A stretch of 21,566 bases of DNA, from contig CAXMNC010000275.1 in NCBI GenBank assembly GCA_964194625.1, positions 1-21,566 of the forward strand, in the 5' to 3' direction. Under the pieces are notes generated by a model, which was not told the DNA's origin, did no database searches, and was given only the letters and a program-made list of their open reading frames with translations. This DNA comes from SPGG2 sp964194625 (GTDB taxonomy: Bacteria; Pseudomonadota; Gammaproteobacteria; Acidiferrobacterales; SPGG2). Below, in pieces: positions 13,765 through 21,566 of this stretch. The first letter of the stretch is position 1, and each line of letters starts with the position of its first letter. The position numbers and the translations under genes are program-made.

Positions 13765-15027
13765 ATGCCGACCTACGAATCACTAAAACAACAGGATCCC
13801 GACATCTTTAACGCGGTTGCCGGGGAAATACAGCGCCAGGTAGAGGGTGTGGAGCTCATTCCGTCTGAGAACTATATCTCGGCTGCGGTGATGGAAACCA
13901 TGGCGTCGGTATTCAACAACAAGTACTCGGAAGGGTATCCAGGCAGACGTTACTACGGCGGCCAAACTTACACGGACATCGTAGAGTCTATTGCCATCGA
14001 TCGCGCGAAACGATTGTTCAAGGCCGGCCACGCCAACGTGCAGCCACACGCCGGCGCGCCGGCCAACGTCGCCACCTATTTCGCGTTGCTGGAACCGGGT
14101 GACACAGTGCTGGGTATGGACCTCAGCCATGGTGGACATCTCACGCACGGTCACCCCGTTACCTACATCACCAAGATCTTTAATTTCGTCCGTTACAAGA
14201 TGAAGGACATCGAGACGGGTGAGATCGACTACGACGAGATGCGGGAAGTCGCGCTTCGCGAGAAACCCAAGATCATTCTAGCCGGGTTCTCGGCCTATCC
14301 GCGCGAGCTCGACTACGCCAGGATGAACGCCATTGCCGAGGAAGTTGGCGCCTATGCGGTTGCCGATATGGCGCACATCGCAGGTTTAATCGCCGGGCAC
14401 GCCGTGCGCAGTCCTTTTGATGATGGCTTTGATGTCATCGTTACTACGACACACAAGACCCTGCGTGGACCACGGGGCGGCATGATCTTGTCGCGTGAGG
14501 CCAAGCTCGGTAAGAAGATCGACAAGTCTGTGTTCCCCGGTTTTCAGGGCGGGCCGATTATGCAAATGGTGGCGGCCAAAGCCGTTGCCTTCGCAGAAGC
14601 GCTCAAACCGGAGTTCAAAGACTATGCGCGACAGATCATCGTGAATGCCAAGCACATGGCTGCGAAGTTTATGGACAGTGGCGCCAAACTCATCACCAAC
14701 GGTACCGATAATCACTTATTCATGATCGATTGTGTCAAGTCATGGGGTATCACCGGCCAAGAGGCGGAAGAACTCTTCGATGGTGTTGGCATTACCCTAA
14801 ACAAAAATGTGATCGCCGACGACCCGCGTAAGCCCTTGGATCCATCCGGTGTTAGACTCGGCACCCCGGCCGTTACCACCCGCGGTATGAAGGAGCAGGA
14901 GATGGATCAGTTAGCGGATTTTATGCTCTCAGCCGTGTCTAAGCGCGACGATAAGGCAGCCCTGGAAGCACTGCATGAGGATGTGAAGACATTCTGCAGA
15001 AAGTTTCCGGTACCGGGGGTGTCCTAA
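13765..15027 (+). CDS. glyA: Serine hydroxymethyltransferase
   Basis: A 420-residue PLP enzyme of normal family length. It interconverts serine plus tetrahydrofolate with glycine plus 5,10-methylenetetrahydrofolate in the cytoplasm. Landmarks: VELIPSENYIS near the N-terminus, NKYSEGYPGRRYYGG, QPHAGAPANVATYFALLEPGD, VADMAHIAGLIAGH (Asp contacting the PLP ring), and the PLP-binding Lys231 in TTTHKTLRGPRGG. The Shine-Dalgarno site is weak (GAAGA). It stands alone on the plus strand, convergent with the glxD/145-residue operon with 89 bp between. Since that operon looks like an N-methylglutamate-type system, this could be a dedicated copy that moves the released one-carbon unit into serine; it may equally be the only housekeeping copy. 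Confidence 0.96.
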   Translation: MPTYESLKQQDPDIFNAVAGEIQRQVEGVELIPSENYISAAVMETMASVFNNKYSEGYPGRRYYGGQTYTDIVESIAIDRAKRLFKAGHANVQPHAGAPANVATYFALLEPGDTVLGMDLSHGGHLTHGHPVTYITKIFNFVRYKMKDIETGEIDYDEMREVALREKPKIILAGFSAYPRELDYARMNAIAEEVGAYAVADMAHIAGLIAGHAVRSPFDDGFDVIVTTTHKTLRGPRGGMILSREAKLGKKIDKSVFPGFQGGPIMQMVAAKAVAFAEALKPEFKDYARQIIVNAKHMAAKFMDSGAKLITNGTDNHLFMIDCVKSWGITGQEAEELFDGVGITLNKNVIADDPRKPLDPSGVRLGTPAVTTRGMKEQEMDQLADFMLSAVSKRDDKAALEALHEDVKTFCRKFPVPGVS

Positions 15028-15116
15028 AGCTAGCCGCGTAAGAGGCGTGTCGGCTCGTAACTGGGGCCAAGAGTTCGACCGCGCCCGCTGCGCCAACACA
15101 CGCAGTGTCGAGGAAA

Positions 15117-15554
15117 CTAAAACTTCCGGTAGGCCTTCTTTAGGTCAACAAGCGGATGACGTTCTGACATCTGAAACTTAACCAGCAGCTCACGGGCGAG
15201 CATATCGCGATCCTGCTGGTTATTCGGTAGTTTCATCTTCTTGGGTACTGTCACCCAACCATTAATGTTGCGATCGAATGCCGCCGGTCGGCCTTCCTCG
15301 TAGCCCATATGGACGTCTTCCAGCCAATTGAGATCTCGCCAACCCATGGTTTCCATGTACTTCTTAAGGAATGGTGTGAGACGCGTGTAGTCGGGCAGCA
15401 AATTGACGTCGTAGCGATAGCCGATGTGTTGGCCGATCCATTTTTCGTGTTCGGTTTCGATGCCGCTTGCCTTGGCGTTACCGGTGGCAGCCTTCTTTCG
15501 GGTTATTTTCCTAACGTTTCGACTCGTCTTCTTTCGTCCGGCTTTTTTAGCCAT
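15117..15554 (-). CDS. Unrecognised 145-residue protein with basic N-terminal tail, glxD partner
   Basis: No family recognised. The first 30 residues are rich in Lys and Arg (MAKKAGRKKTSRNVRKITRK), giving an intrinsically disordered, nucleic-acid-like tail. The remaining 115 residues look folded, with several Trp and Tyr residues (GWRDLNWLEDVHMGYEEGR) and no membrane segment. GGAG followed by AGAGAGG lies immediately before ATG 15554. The GlxD stop is only 12 bp upstream, so it belongs to the same operon and is its last visible gene. GlxD carries a similar basic tail, which suggests the two proteins share a localisation or assembly feature. A subunit or assembly factor of the glutamate-synthase-like enzyme is the simplest inference. 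Confidence 0.72.
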   Translation of the reverse strand: MAKKAGRKKTSRNVRKITRKKAATGNAKASGIETEHEKWIGQHIGYRYDVNLLPDYTRLTPFLKKYMETMGWRDLNWLEDVHMGYEEGRPAAFDRNINGWVTVPKKMKLPNNQQDRDMLARELLVKFQMSERHPLVDLKKAYRKF

Positions 15555-15566
15555 CCTCTCTTCTCC

Positions 15567-16961
15567 TCAATAACGGGTCATGTCGGGTCGGCCGACGGTA
15601 TGTTGTGAGCCCGCTAACGGCACCTGGGCCAGGGCGGAGGCCTCCATCGTGAGGGCGGCTAGGTCTTCGGGTTCGAGCGAATGCACGTTGGTCTTACCGC
15701 AGGCACGCGCAAACATCTGGCATTCGATGGTGAGCGTATGCAAAAAGTTGTAAACCCGCTCGGCCGCGTCATCGGGATTAAGGCGTTTGCGCAGCACCGG
15801 ATCCTGGGTTGCGACCCCCACTGGACAACGTCCCGTGTGACAGTGGTAGCAGTAACCGGCCTCGACACCGATCTCCTTCTCGAAATCGGCCTCGGGGATA
15901 TCCTTGTTGCAATTCAAGGCCATCAGGGACGAGTGCCCGATCGCCACCGCGTCAGCGCCGAGCGCCAGTGCCTTGGCGACATCGCCGCCGTTACGAATAC
16001 CACCGGCGTAGATCAGCGAAATATTACCCGACTGACCGACATCATCGAGCGCCTTACGGGCTTGCCGAATGGCAGCGATGCCCGGCACCCCTGTTTCCTC
16101 GGTGGCGAGATGCGGACCGGCGCCGGTGCTGCCTTCCATACCATCCATGTAGATACAATCTGGGTCGGTCTTGGCGGCCATGCGCACGTCATCGTATACG
16201 CGCGCCGCGCCCAGCTTTAATTGAATCGGAATCTCCCAGTTTGTCGCTTCGCGGATTTCCTGGATCTTGAGCGACAAGTCGTCTGGCCCCAGCCAGTCGG
16301 GGTGGCGTGCCGGTGAGCGTTGATCGATACCAGCCGGCAACGAACGCATCTCCGCCACCTGGTCGGAGACCTTCTGACCCATGAGGTGTCCACCCAAACC
16401 GACTTTGCAGCCCTGGCCGATGAAAAACTCGCAACCGTCCGCCAGTAGTAAATGATGTGGATTAAAGCCGTAGCGTGACTGGATACATTGATAAAACCAC
16501 TTGGACGAATAGCGGCGCTCATCGGGAATCATGCCACCTTCGCCCGAACACGTTGCGGTGCCCGCCATAGTGGCCCCGCGTGCGAGCGCCGTCTTGGCTT
16601 CATGGCTCAATGCACCGAAACTCATGCCGGTGATGTAAATGGGAATATCTAGCTCTAGCGGTCGTTTGCATCTTGGGCCGAGGATGGTTTTGGTTTCGCA
16701 CTTCTCGCGATAGCCTTCAATCACAAAGCGCGTGAGCGTACCGGGGAGAAAGGTAAGGTCATCCCAAGTGGGGATCTTTTTGAAGATAGAAAACCCACGC
16801 ATACGGTAACGACCGAGCTCCGCCTTGATGTGGATGTCATCAATAACCTTTGGCGGGAAGATAAAGCTTTGCCCAAGGTTGTGCCGGTCCCGTTTCGGTG
16901 ATGGTGAACTCTGCCGTGCCTTCGACCGTGCAGTGCTGCGAGACTTTGTCTTTGCCGCCAT
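15567..16961 (-). CDS. glxD: GlxD / N-methylglutamate synthase FMN subunit (glutamate synthase-like domain)
   Basis: A 464-residue protein corresponding to the FMN-binding central domain of GltB. It shows IYITGMSFGALSHEAK, IQLKLGAARV with Lys249, the FMN-phosphate segment DGMEGSTGAGP at 273-283, GGIRNGGDVAKALALGADAV, and an iron-sulfur type cluster motif with Cys371, Cys374 and Cys379 followed by PVGVATQDP. In methylotrophs this chain (MgsC) joins ammonia or an amine to 2-oxoglutarate together with amidotransferase and GXGXG chains. Start ATG 16961 has AAGGG 8 nt upstream and lies 17 bp after GlxC. The first 28 residues form an unusual Lys/Arg/Ser-rich tail (RSTARSKARQSSPSPKRDR) that I do not expect in the usual homologs. 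Confidence 0.9.
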   Translation of the reverse strand: MAAKTKSRSTARSKARQSSPSPKRDRHNLGQSFIFPPKVIDDIHIKAELGRYRMRGFSIFKKIPTWDDLTFLPGTLTRFVIEGYREKCETKTILGPRCKRPLELDIPIYITGMSFGALSHEAKTALARGATMAGTATCSGEGGMIPDERRYSSKWFYQCIQSRYGFNPHHLLLADGCEFFIGQGCKVGLGGHLMGQKVSDQVAEMRSLPAGIDQRSPARHPDWLGPDDLSLKIQEIREATNWEIPIQLKLGAARVYDDVRMAAKTDPDCIYMDGMEGSTGAGPHLATEETGVPGIAAIRQARKALDDVGQSGNISLIYAGGIRNGGDVAKALALGADAVAIGHSSLMALNCNKDIPEADFEKEIGVEAGYCYHCHTGRCPVGVATQDPVLRKRLNPDDAAERVYNFLHTLTIECQMFARACGKTNVHSLEPEDLAALTMEASALAQVPLAGSQHTVGRPDMTRY

Positions 16962-16978
16962 TGTTCAATCCCTTGGTG

Positions 16979-17824
16979 CTAGAGCACCAGCTTCTTTTCG
17001 GTCGGCTCGAGGTTGTCGTAATTCCACAACTTTTTGCCGGCCACGATTTTGGTCATATTCTTGGTGCCATTCGGTGTTTGAAATCCGTATAGTGATAACT
17101 TGCGGTCCAACCATTGAATGTCGAGATCAGTTATCTCCCCTTCCACGGCATCGACACCTAAGTCTGCGATCTTGCCACCAACATAAATTGTCCCGTCGTA
17201 CATCGAATCGCCCAAGCTCTTACCGGCATCTCCCAGTATGATCATGCGTCCGCGTTGCATCATGAAGCCGCTAAAAGCACCGGTGCGCCCGCCGACGATG
17301 ATGGTACCGCCCTTCATATCGATACCGGTGCGACTACCGACGTCGCCCTTACAGACGAGATCACCCCCGCGAATGGCAGCACCAAAGGTGGAACCGGCGT
17401 TTTTTTCGATTACGACGGTACCGGCCATCATATTCTCGGCACACGACCAGCCCACTCGACCGGAGATAGTCACGTTGGGCCCGTCGATGAGGCCGACCCC
17501 GAAATAACCAAGGCTGCCCTCAAAATGGAGTTGCAGACGGTTAAGGATCCCGACCCCGAGCGAATGTTTGGCGCCGGGGTTTTGCACGGCGATGCTGCCG
17601 TAGCCTTGACTCATTAGTTCTCGAATCTTGAGATTGATCGCTTTGCTGTCGAGAGCGGCCACGTCAAACTCGGTATGCTTATTGGTATCGACCTCGTAAG
17701 CATAGGAATAGGTAAAGTTTTCCGCTTCCTCCGGCGAGAAAAAGATTTGCTGGGTGCGCCCCGTGAGCTGCTCGGTATGCATACCCATGCGGTGCGACTG
17801 CTGCTCTTGTTTCAACTCTGCCAT
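16979..17824 (-). CDS. glxC: GlxC / glutamate synthase GXGXG-domain subunit
   Basis: A 281-residue protein that matches the C-terminal GXGXG beta-helix domain of GltB, here as a separate chain. The repeating Gly pattern runs from about residue 80 to 240: GSIAVQNPGAKHSLGVGI, GYFGVGLIDGPNVTISGRVG, GAAIRGGDLVCKGDVGSRTG, GGTIIVGGRTGAFSGFMMQR and ILGDAGKSLGDSMYDGTIYV. This domain supports the ammonia tunnel and subunit contacts and has no catalysis of its own. The start codon lies inside the end of glxB (13-bp overlap), with a GAGGTG site, so the two are translationally coupled. In methylotrophs the equivalent is MgsB. No missing features were noted. Confidence 0.9.
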   Translation of the reverse strand: MAELKQEQQSHRMGMHTEQLTGRTQQIFFSPEEAENFTYSYAYEVDTNKHTEFDVAALDSKAINLKIRELMSQGYGSIAVQNPGAKHSLGVGILNRLQLHFEGSLGYFGVGLIDGPNVTISGRVGWSCAENMMAGTVVIEKNAGSTFGAAIRGGDLVCKGDVGSRTGIDMKGGTIIVGGRTGAFSGFMMQRGRMIILGDAGKSLGDSMYDGTIYVGGKIADLGVDAVEGEITDLDIQWLDRKLSLYGFQTPNGTKNMTKIVAGKKLWNYDNLEPTEKKLVL

Positions 17825-18747
17825 ACGCGCACCTCACCTTCGTAGGGGTCATAGGTGTCGATCTCGTGCGGAAAGATACTGCGGATCGCCACTTCTTCCG
17901 ATGCAAGTGCGACTAAATCATCGCTCTCGTAGAGCACCATCGGTTTCGCCGCCATAACGTCTTTGGCCATGCCGACCCTATCCTGCGTAGCAACGACATA
18001 AGTGAATACGCCATCGAGCTCCGAAATCGAGCGATGCATGGACTCCTCAAGATCACCGTCACGGTCCATGCTATCGGCAAGGTATACCGCTATTAGCTCG
18101 GAATCACAGTCAGACATGAAGCGGTGGCCGCGCCGCTCCAACGCGCGTCGATTGTTCCAGTAATTGGTGAGCTGACCATTGTGTACGACCGAGACATCGT
18201 TAAACGGATAGGCCCAATAAGGATGCGCCGAGCGAATATCGACATCCGATTCGGTGGCCATGCGCGTGTGACCGATTGCGTGGGTGCCTTCGAAATCATC
18301 GAGCCCGTATTGGGTCGACACGCGATTGGCATCGCCCAAGTCTTTGATCAGTTCGAGCGCGTGACCCAGCGATAAGATCTCGGCCCCCTCGATATCTTCG
18401 ATGTAATCCGCCAGTCGCCGCAGATCACCATCAAAGCTAAACACATAGCGGTAGGCATAATCGGTGGCCTGTTCTTGCGCCTCCACCTTGGCGCCCATCT
18501 CCGCCATGCGGGCGTCAATAGTGGCCTTGCGCTCCTTCATCTGTTTTTGAATCTCGAAACCCTTTTTTACGTCTTCCTGTTCGGCGACCTTGAAGCGCAT
18601 GATGTACTGATCTGCCTTCGGGTGGCCATAAAGCGCAAATCCGGTGGAGTCGGGTCCCCGATGCTTCAACGCCTGAAGCATCGAGGTCAACTCTTGACCG
18701 ATATCCGAGCTCTTACCTTTATAAATCAGTCCAGCAATACCACACAT
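17812..18747 (-). CDS. glxB: GlxB / class-II glutamine amidotransferase subunit
   Basis: A 311-residue Ntn-hydrolase of the GltB amidotransferase type. The processed start MCGIAG exposes Cys2 as nucleophile; LKHRGPDSTGFALYG, HTRMATES (Arg for glutamine carboxylate), VVHNGQLTNYW and SDCDSE complete the glutamine pocket. It releases ammonia from glutamine, or methylamine from gamma-glutamylmethylamide if it acts as MgsA. An Ala/Glu/Lys-rich helical insert at about 55-105 replaces a loop of GltB and may form a coiled coil. AGGAGA lies 6 nt before ATG 18747. The upstream gap to the GS gene is 169 bp and holds degenerate repeats, so a separate promoter is possible. Confidence 0.9.
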   Translation of the reverse strand: MCGIAGLIYKGKSSDIGQELTSMLQALKHRGPDSTGFALYGHPKADQYIMRFKVAEQEDVKKGFEIQKQMKERKATIDARMAEMGAKVEAQEQATDYAYRYVFSFDGDLRRLADYIEDIEGAEILSLGHALELIKDLGDANRVSTQYGLDDFEGTHAIGHTRMATESDVDIRSAHPYWAYPFNDVSVVHNGQLTNYWNNRRALERRGHRFMSDCDSELIAVYLADSMDRDGDLEESMHRSISELDGVFTYVVATQDRVGMAKDVMAAKPMVLYESDDLVALASEEVAIRSIFPHEIDTYDPYEGEVRVWQS

Positions 18748-18780
18748 AGATATCTCCTGGGTTAGGCCACCACTTACTGA

Positions 18781-18900
18781 TCAGTGTGGCTCACTAAGCG
18801 TGCCGTAATCGTAATCCGTGAGTCGCAAGACAAAGCATGCTCAGTCGTCACAAATCACGGTTCACATCCCTTATTTACGGCTCACGATTTACCGACCACT
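18781..18900. repeat. Degenerate short repeats in the glnT-glxB gap
   Basis: The 169-bp gap between glnT and glxB contains related short units: AATCACGGTTCAC (18853-18865) and ATTTACGGCTCAC (18873-18885) agree at 10 of 13 positions, and a further unit, TAATCCGTGAGTCG at about 18816-18829, runs in the opposite direction. Such TCACGGTTCACG-like micro-repeats accumulate in bacterial intergenic DNA. The opposed units could form weak hairpins, but no T-run follows, so I do not call a terminator. Confidence 0.5.
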
Positions 18901-18916
18901 AATCACCCATCACCGG

Positions 18917-20389
18917 CTACGGCAAACAGTCGAGGTACGTGTTGATATCCCACTCGGTGACGGTGTGATTGAACCGTTCCCATTCGTCGCGCTTGTAGTG
19001 CATATAGACCCTAAACATTTCGCCCGGTAATGCGGACTTGATCACTTCGTCGTTTGCCAACTTGTCTAGCGCGTCACCGAGCGTCATCGGCAGCTTCTTC
19101 ACTTGTTTGCCGGCTTCTATGGCCTCATAGATGTTGCGCTCTTCCGGCTCACCCGGATCGAGGTTGTTGTCGATACCGTCCTCGAAGGCCTTTAGCAGCG
19201 CCGCCGCCATCAAGTATGGATTCACCATGGAATCCACCGATCGGTATTCAAAACGCCCCGGCGCCGATATGCGTAGTGCGCAGGTGCGATTTTGATAGCC
19301 CCAGTCAGCGAACACCGGCGCCCAGAAGCCCGTATCCCATAGGCGGCGATAGGAGTTTACGGTGGAGGAGCCAAGCGCGGTCAGCGCGTCTAGATGCTTC
19401 ATGACCCCACCGATACATTGCAATCCAACTGGACCCGGTTTGCGCTCGTCAATCTTGGGATCCGGCATATACAGGTTTTCGCCGCCGGTACGATAAGAGA
19501 ACACGTCATCCATGCCAGCCATCGGGTCCTGGTGCAGGGTATTGACCTTGTCTTCACCGCCGGTCCACAGCGACATATTGTGGTGGCAGCCATTGGCGGA
19601 AACATGCATGAACGGTTTAGACATGAAGCAGGCGAAGATACCGCGCTCGCGCGCCACCTGGGCACACACCTGACGGTAGGTGGTCAGCCGGTCGGAGGTG
19701 CGCAATGCGTCATCGAACGTCCAATTGAGCTCGAGCTGTCCGGGCGCATCTTCGTGGTCACCCTGGATCATATCGAACCCCATGGCCTGGCAGTACTCGA
19801 TGACCTGCATGAAGGCAGGGCGTAGTCCCTCGAACTGATCGATGTGATAACAATTCGGTTTGGTGACGCCACCGGCTACCTTGCCGTCCTCGTCGCGTTT
19901 GAGCCACATCATCTCCGGCTCGGCGCCGTGGCGTAGGTGCATGCCGTTATATTTCTTTTTGAACTCGTCGTGGATGATACGCAGATTACCGCGACAATCT
20001 GACGTCAGATGGCCGCCGGGATTTTCTCGTTCCTCGCGGTTGCGAAAGCAGGTACAAAATACGCGCGCGACCCGCTTGTCCCAGGGGAGCTGACAAAAAG
20101 TCTCTGGGTCCGGAATGCCAACCAACTCCGATGATTCAGGACCGTATCCGATATAGTGGCCGTGACGATCTAGAAACAGGTTTGCGGTCGAGCCGTAGAC
20201 CAATTGAAACCCGCGCTCGGCTAAGCGTTCCCAGTGATCGGCGGGAATACCCTTACCGACGATGCGACCAGTCACCGAAGCAAACTGATAGTAGATGTAC
20301 GTAACGCCAAGCTCCTTGATTTTTTGACGTACTTCTTTGACGAGCTTGTCACGGCCCGGCTGATTAACATGATTTTCTAGGTCAGTCAT
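18917..20389 (-). CDS. glnT: GlnT-type glutamine synthetase / gamma-glutamylmethylamide synthetase-like
   Basis: A 490-residue GS of the alphaproteobacterial GlnT type. Landmarks: HGAEPEMMWL (metal Glu pair), GDHEDAPGQLELNW, FMSKPFMHVSANGCHHNMSLW, NSYRRLWDTGFWAP, YQNRTCALRI and RFEYRSVDSMVNPYLMAAALL. Proteins of this group include GmaS, which joins methylamine to glutamate with ATP. It shares only the general fold and motif order with the other GS-like gene at 5348, so the two are old paralogs. The start is put at ATG 20389, eight nt after AGAGG; the longer start at 20419 has GGAGG touching the ATG, too close to work. It lies 86 bp after the FAD oxidoreductase and before glxBCD. Methylamine ligase is the favoured role from context; plain glutamine synthesis is the alternative. 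Confidence 0.88.
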   Translation of the reverse strand: MTDLENHVNQPGRDKLVKEVRQKIKELGVTYIYYQFASVTGRIVGKGIPADHWERLAERGFQLVYGSTANLFLDRHGHYIGYGPESSELVGIPDPETFCQLPWDKRVARVFCTCFRNREERENPGGHLTSDCRGNLRIIHDEFKKKYNGMHLRHGAEPEMMWLKRDEDGKVAGGVTKPNCYHIDQFEGLRPAFMQVIEYCQAMGFDMIQGDHEDAPGQLELNWTFDDALRTSDRLTTYRQVCAQVARERGIFACFMSKPFMHVSANGCHHNMSLWTGGEDKVNTLHQDPMAGMDDVFSYRTGGENLYMPDPKIDERKPGPVGLQCIGGVMKHLDALTALGSSTVNSYRRLWDTGFWAPVFADWGYQNRTCALRISAPGRFEYRSVDSMVNPYLMAAALLKAFEDGIDNNLDPGEPEERNIYEAIEAGKQVKKLPMTLGDALDKLANDEVIKSALPGEMFRVYMHYKRDEWERFNHTVTEWDINTYLDCLP

Positions 20390-20475
20390 TTTTATTGCCT
20401 CTCTAGTGTGATGCGCCATCCTCCAAAAAGACCGCGCTTACTATGCTATTTTTATCCACAGCCAATGCGAACCCC

Positions 20476-21566
20476 TCAACTCCAAGGGAAGGGGCTGTTC
20501 GAAATCGGATGTAGCCTCCCTTCGGCGTAGCGCGAAAAACGGAATGGTTGTAGTAGCGTGCTGCGTGTGCCGCAGATCTCGCTTGCGACTAGCTTGCCCA
20601 CGCCTATCATCTTATAGCCGTGGTTCGAATCCGCAATCATATAACAGTTTTCCCGAAACACATCGAATACGGGAAAGCTATCGGGCGTAAATGCACCAAT
20701 TCCACCCGAGGGCTCATTCTTATATTTGGGGATTTGGCCTTGGAAACGTTTTTGGCAATGCGCCAGCGCCGAACACCACATGTGAGCAAAATCATCGCCC
20801 ACCACGAAATCAGGCGAGGCGGGTCCGTAGGGGTCAACCGCGACTTCGTCTGGGTTGGTCTCCACTTTGAACGGTGCGGCGCCCCCCTGGATGCCACCGA
20901 AGTTGAAATCGGGCTTGTAGTAGATACCCCACATCTGATCGGTGATGAGTGAACCATCGACATCGGAGTACAACGGTACATCGCTATCGACATGGACCAC
21001 CGGCGGAAACTCGCCATCGTTGGTTTTTTGTAGCGTCGGGTCAACCCCAAGGGTGCCCTCTTGCAGAGACCAAAACACCCACATGGGTACGTCGCGGTGG
21101 ATAGTGCCATCGCTCCCTTTTACATCGATCGCTTTCGGCAGCTCTAACATGTCCCAGATGCTTTTGACCCACGGGCCGGCGGCAACGACGACGTACTCAC
21201 ACTCTATACGGCCGCGATCGGTCTCTACCGCGGTCACAGCGGTTGCACCGTTTGCCATCTTAAATCCCGTCACGGTGGCGCCGGTGAGAATACGCACACC
21301 TTGCGCTTCGGCTTTGCTTGCGAGGCCGTAAAGACTTTTTAGGTTGTTGGCATAGCCACCACGTTTTTCGTGTAACACCGAGGTAATGCCTTGGGCCTGC
21401 CAGTCGTGGAAGATGGTCTTCATGTAGTCGGCGGACTGTTTCTCACCCTCGATGAACACCGACTCATAGCCGATCTGTTCTTGCTGTTCGGCAATGGACG
21501 CGATATCTGCACGCATGGATTCCGGGCTAATCTGCATATAGCCGACGGGATGATAACTATAGGCTT
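20476..21566 (-). CDS. FAD-dependent DAO-family oxidoreductase, C-terminal part (partial)
   Basis: The frame stays open to the right window edge, so the N-terminal FAD-binding GxGxxG motif is outside and only about 363 residues are seen. RGGYANNLKSLYGLASKAEA, GVRILTGATVTGF and YVVVAAGPWVKSI match the middle of D-amino-acid oxidase/sarcosine oxidase beta-type enzymes. GIGAFTPDSFPVFD and MIADSNHGYKMIGVGKLVASEI are the C-terminal FAD contacts. These flavoenzymes oxidise secondary or tertiary amines such as sarcosine, dimethylglycine or N-methylglutamate. It is first of the visible minus-strand genes, 86 bp before glnT. That order makes it a candidate for the amine-oxidising step (MgdA-like or glycine-type oxidase). 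Its exact substrate cannot be decided, and the partner subunits of a multi-chain dehydrogenase are not in the window. Confidence 0.85.
   Translation of the reverse strand, partial: AYSYHPVGYMQISPESMRADIASIAEQQEQIGYESVFIEGEKQSADYMKTIFHDWQAQGITSVLHEKRGGYANNLKSLYGLASKAEAQGVRILTGATVTGFKMANGATAVTAVETDRGRIECEYVVVAAGPWVKSIWDMLELPKAIDVKGSDGTIHRDVPMWVFWSLQEGTLGVDPTLQKTNDGEFPPVVHVDSDVPLYSDVDGSLITDQMWGIYYKPDFNFGGIQGGAAPFKVETNPDEVAVDPYGPASPDFVVGDDFAHMWCSALAHCQKRFQGQIPKYKNEPSGGIGAFTPDSFPVFDVFRENCYMIADSNHGYKMIGVGKLVASEICGTRSTLLQPFRFSRYAEGRLHPISNSPFPWS

Noticed and set aside
15028..15116. Bidirectional terminator between glyA and the glxD operon
   Set aside because: Only a 5-bp arm pair with a large loop and no T-run is present; I see nothing else in this gap.
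15681..16270. Plus-strand frames opposite glxD (179 and 153 residues)
   Set aside because: Antisense shadows of a well-marked FMN-binding glutamate synthase domain.
20390..20419. Longer N-terminus of the GlnT-like enzyme starting at 20419
   Set aside because: GGAGG directly touches that ATG, leaving no spacing, while AGAGG is well placed for the ATG at 20389.

Overview
The window is a 21.6-kb, tightly packed bacterial chromosome segment. It has short intergenic gaps, Shine-Dalgarno sites before most genes, and no tRNA, rRNA, IS element or CRISPR array that I can see. The families present (type III/GlnT-like glutamine synthetases, GlxBCD, DUF1116, DUF1989, EamA, GFA-domain proteins) suggest a Pseudomonadota genome rich in organic-nitrogen catabolism. 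I cannot name the genus.

Layout. (1) 1-395: the 3' end of a ChrA chromate transporter. (2) 404-4345, minus strand: DUF1116 protein, a GrlR-like orphan, a guanidine-hydrolase/agmatinase-type ureohydrolase, an overlooked 56-residue HupE-like small membrane protein, and a class-I glutamine amidotransferase. (3) 4536-10226, plus strand: a TetR regulator divergent from DUF1116, then a four-gene operon of a glutamine-synthetase-like ligase, a calcineurin-like phosphoesterase, an APC permease and an AbiEii/MenA-fold nucleotidyltransferase. Its predicted promoter carries a perfect 16-bp palindrome over the -10 box. (4) 10223-13608: two GFA-domain zinc proteins, a lone DUF1989 protein, an EamA transporter, an unrecognised conserved 195-residue protein, and a tiny remnant of a sulfatase that seems to keep only its two ends. 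(5) 13765-15027, plus strand: serine hydroxymethyltransferase with a good sigma70-type promoter. (6) 21566-15117, minus strand: FAD-dependent DAO-family oxidoreductase (runs off the window), a second GlnT-like glutamine synthetase, GlxB, GlxC, GlxD and an unrecognised basic-tailed 145-residue protein.

How they may work together. Block 6 has the composition of the gamma-glutamylmethylamide/N-methylglutamate route: an amine-glutamate ligase, a three-part glutamate-synthase-like enzyme and an FAD oxidase. SHMT next door could accept the one-carbon unit. Blocks 2 and 3 resemble a Puu-type gamma-glutamylated-amine route: a ureohydrolase releasing an amine or ammonia, a GS-like ligase, an APC importer and a class-I amidotransferase-fold hydrolase. 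The oddest part is the nucleotidyltransferase and phosphoesterase encoded in one operon with the GS-like enzyme. This could be a private adenylylation-type switch, but that is inference. All functional statements come from motif recognition by eye; no database search was run.
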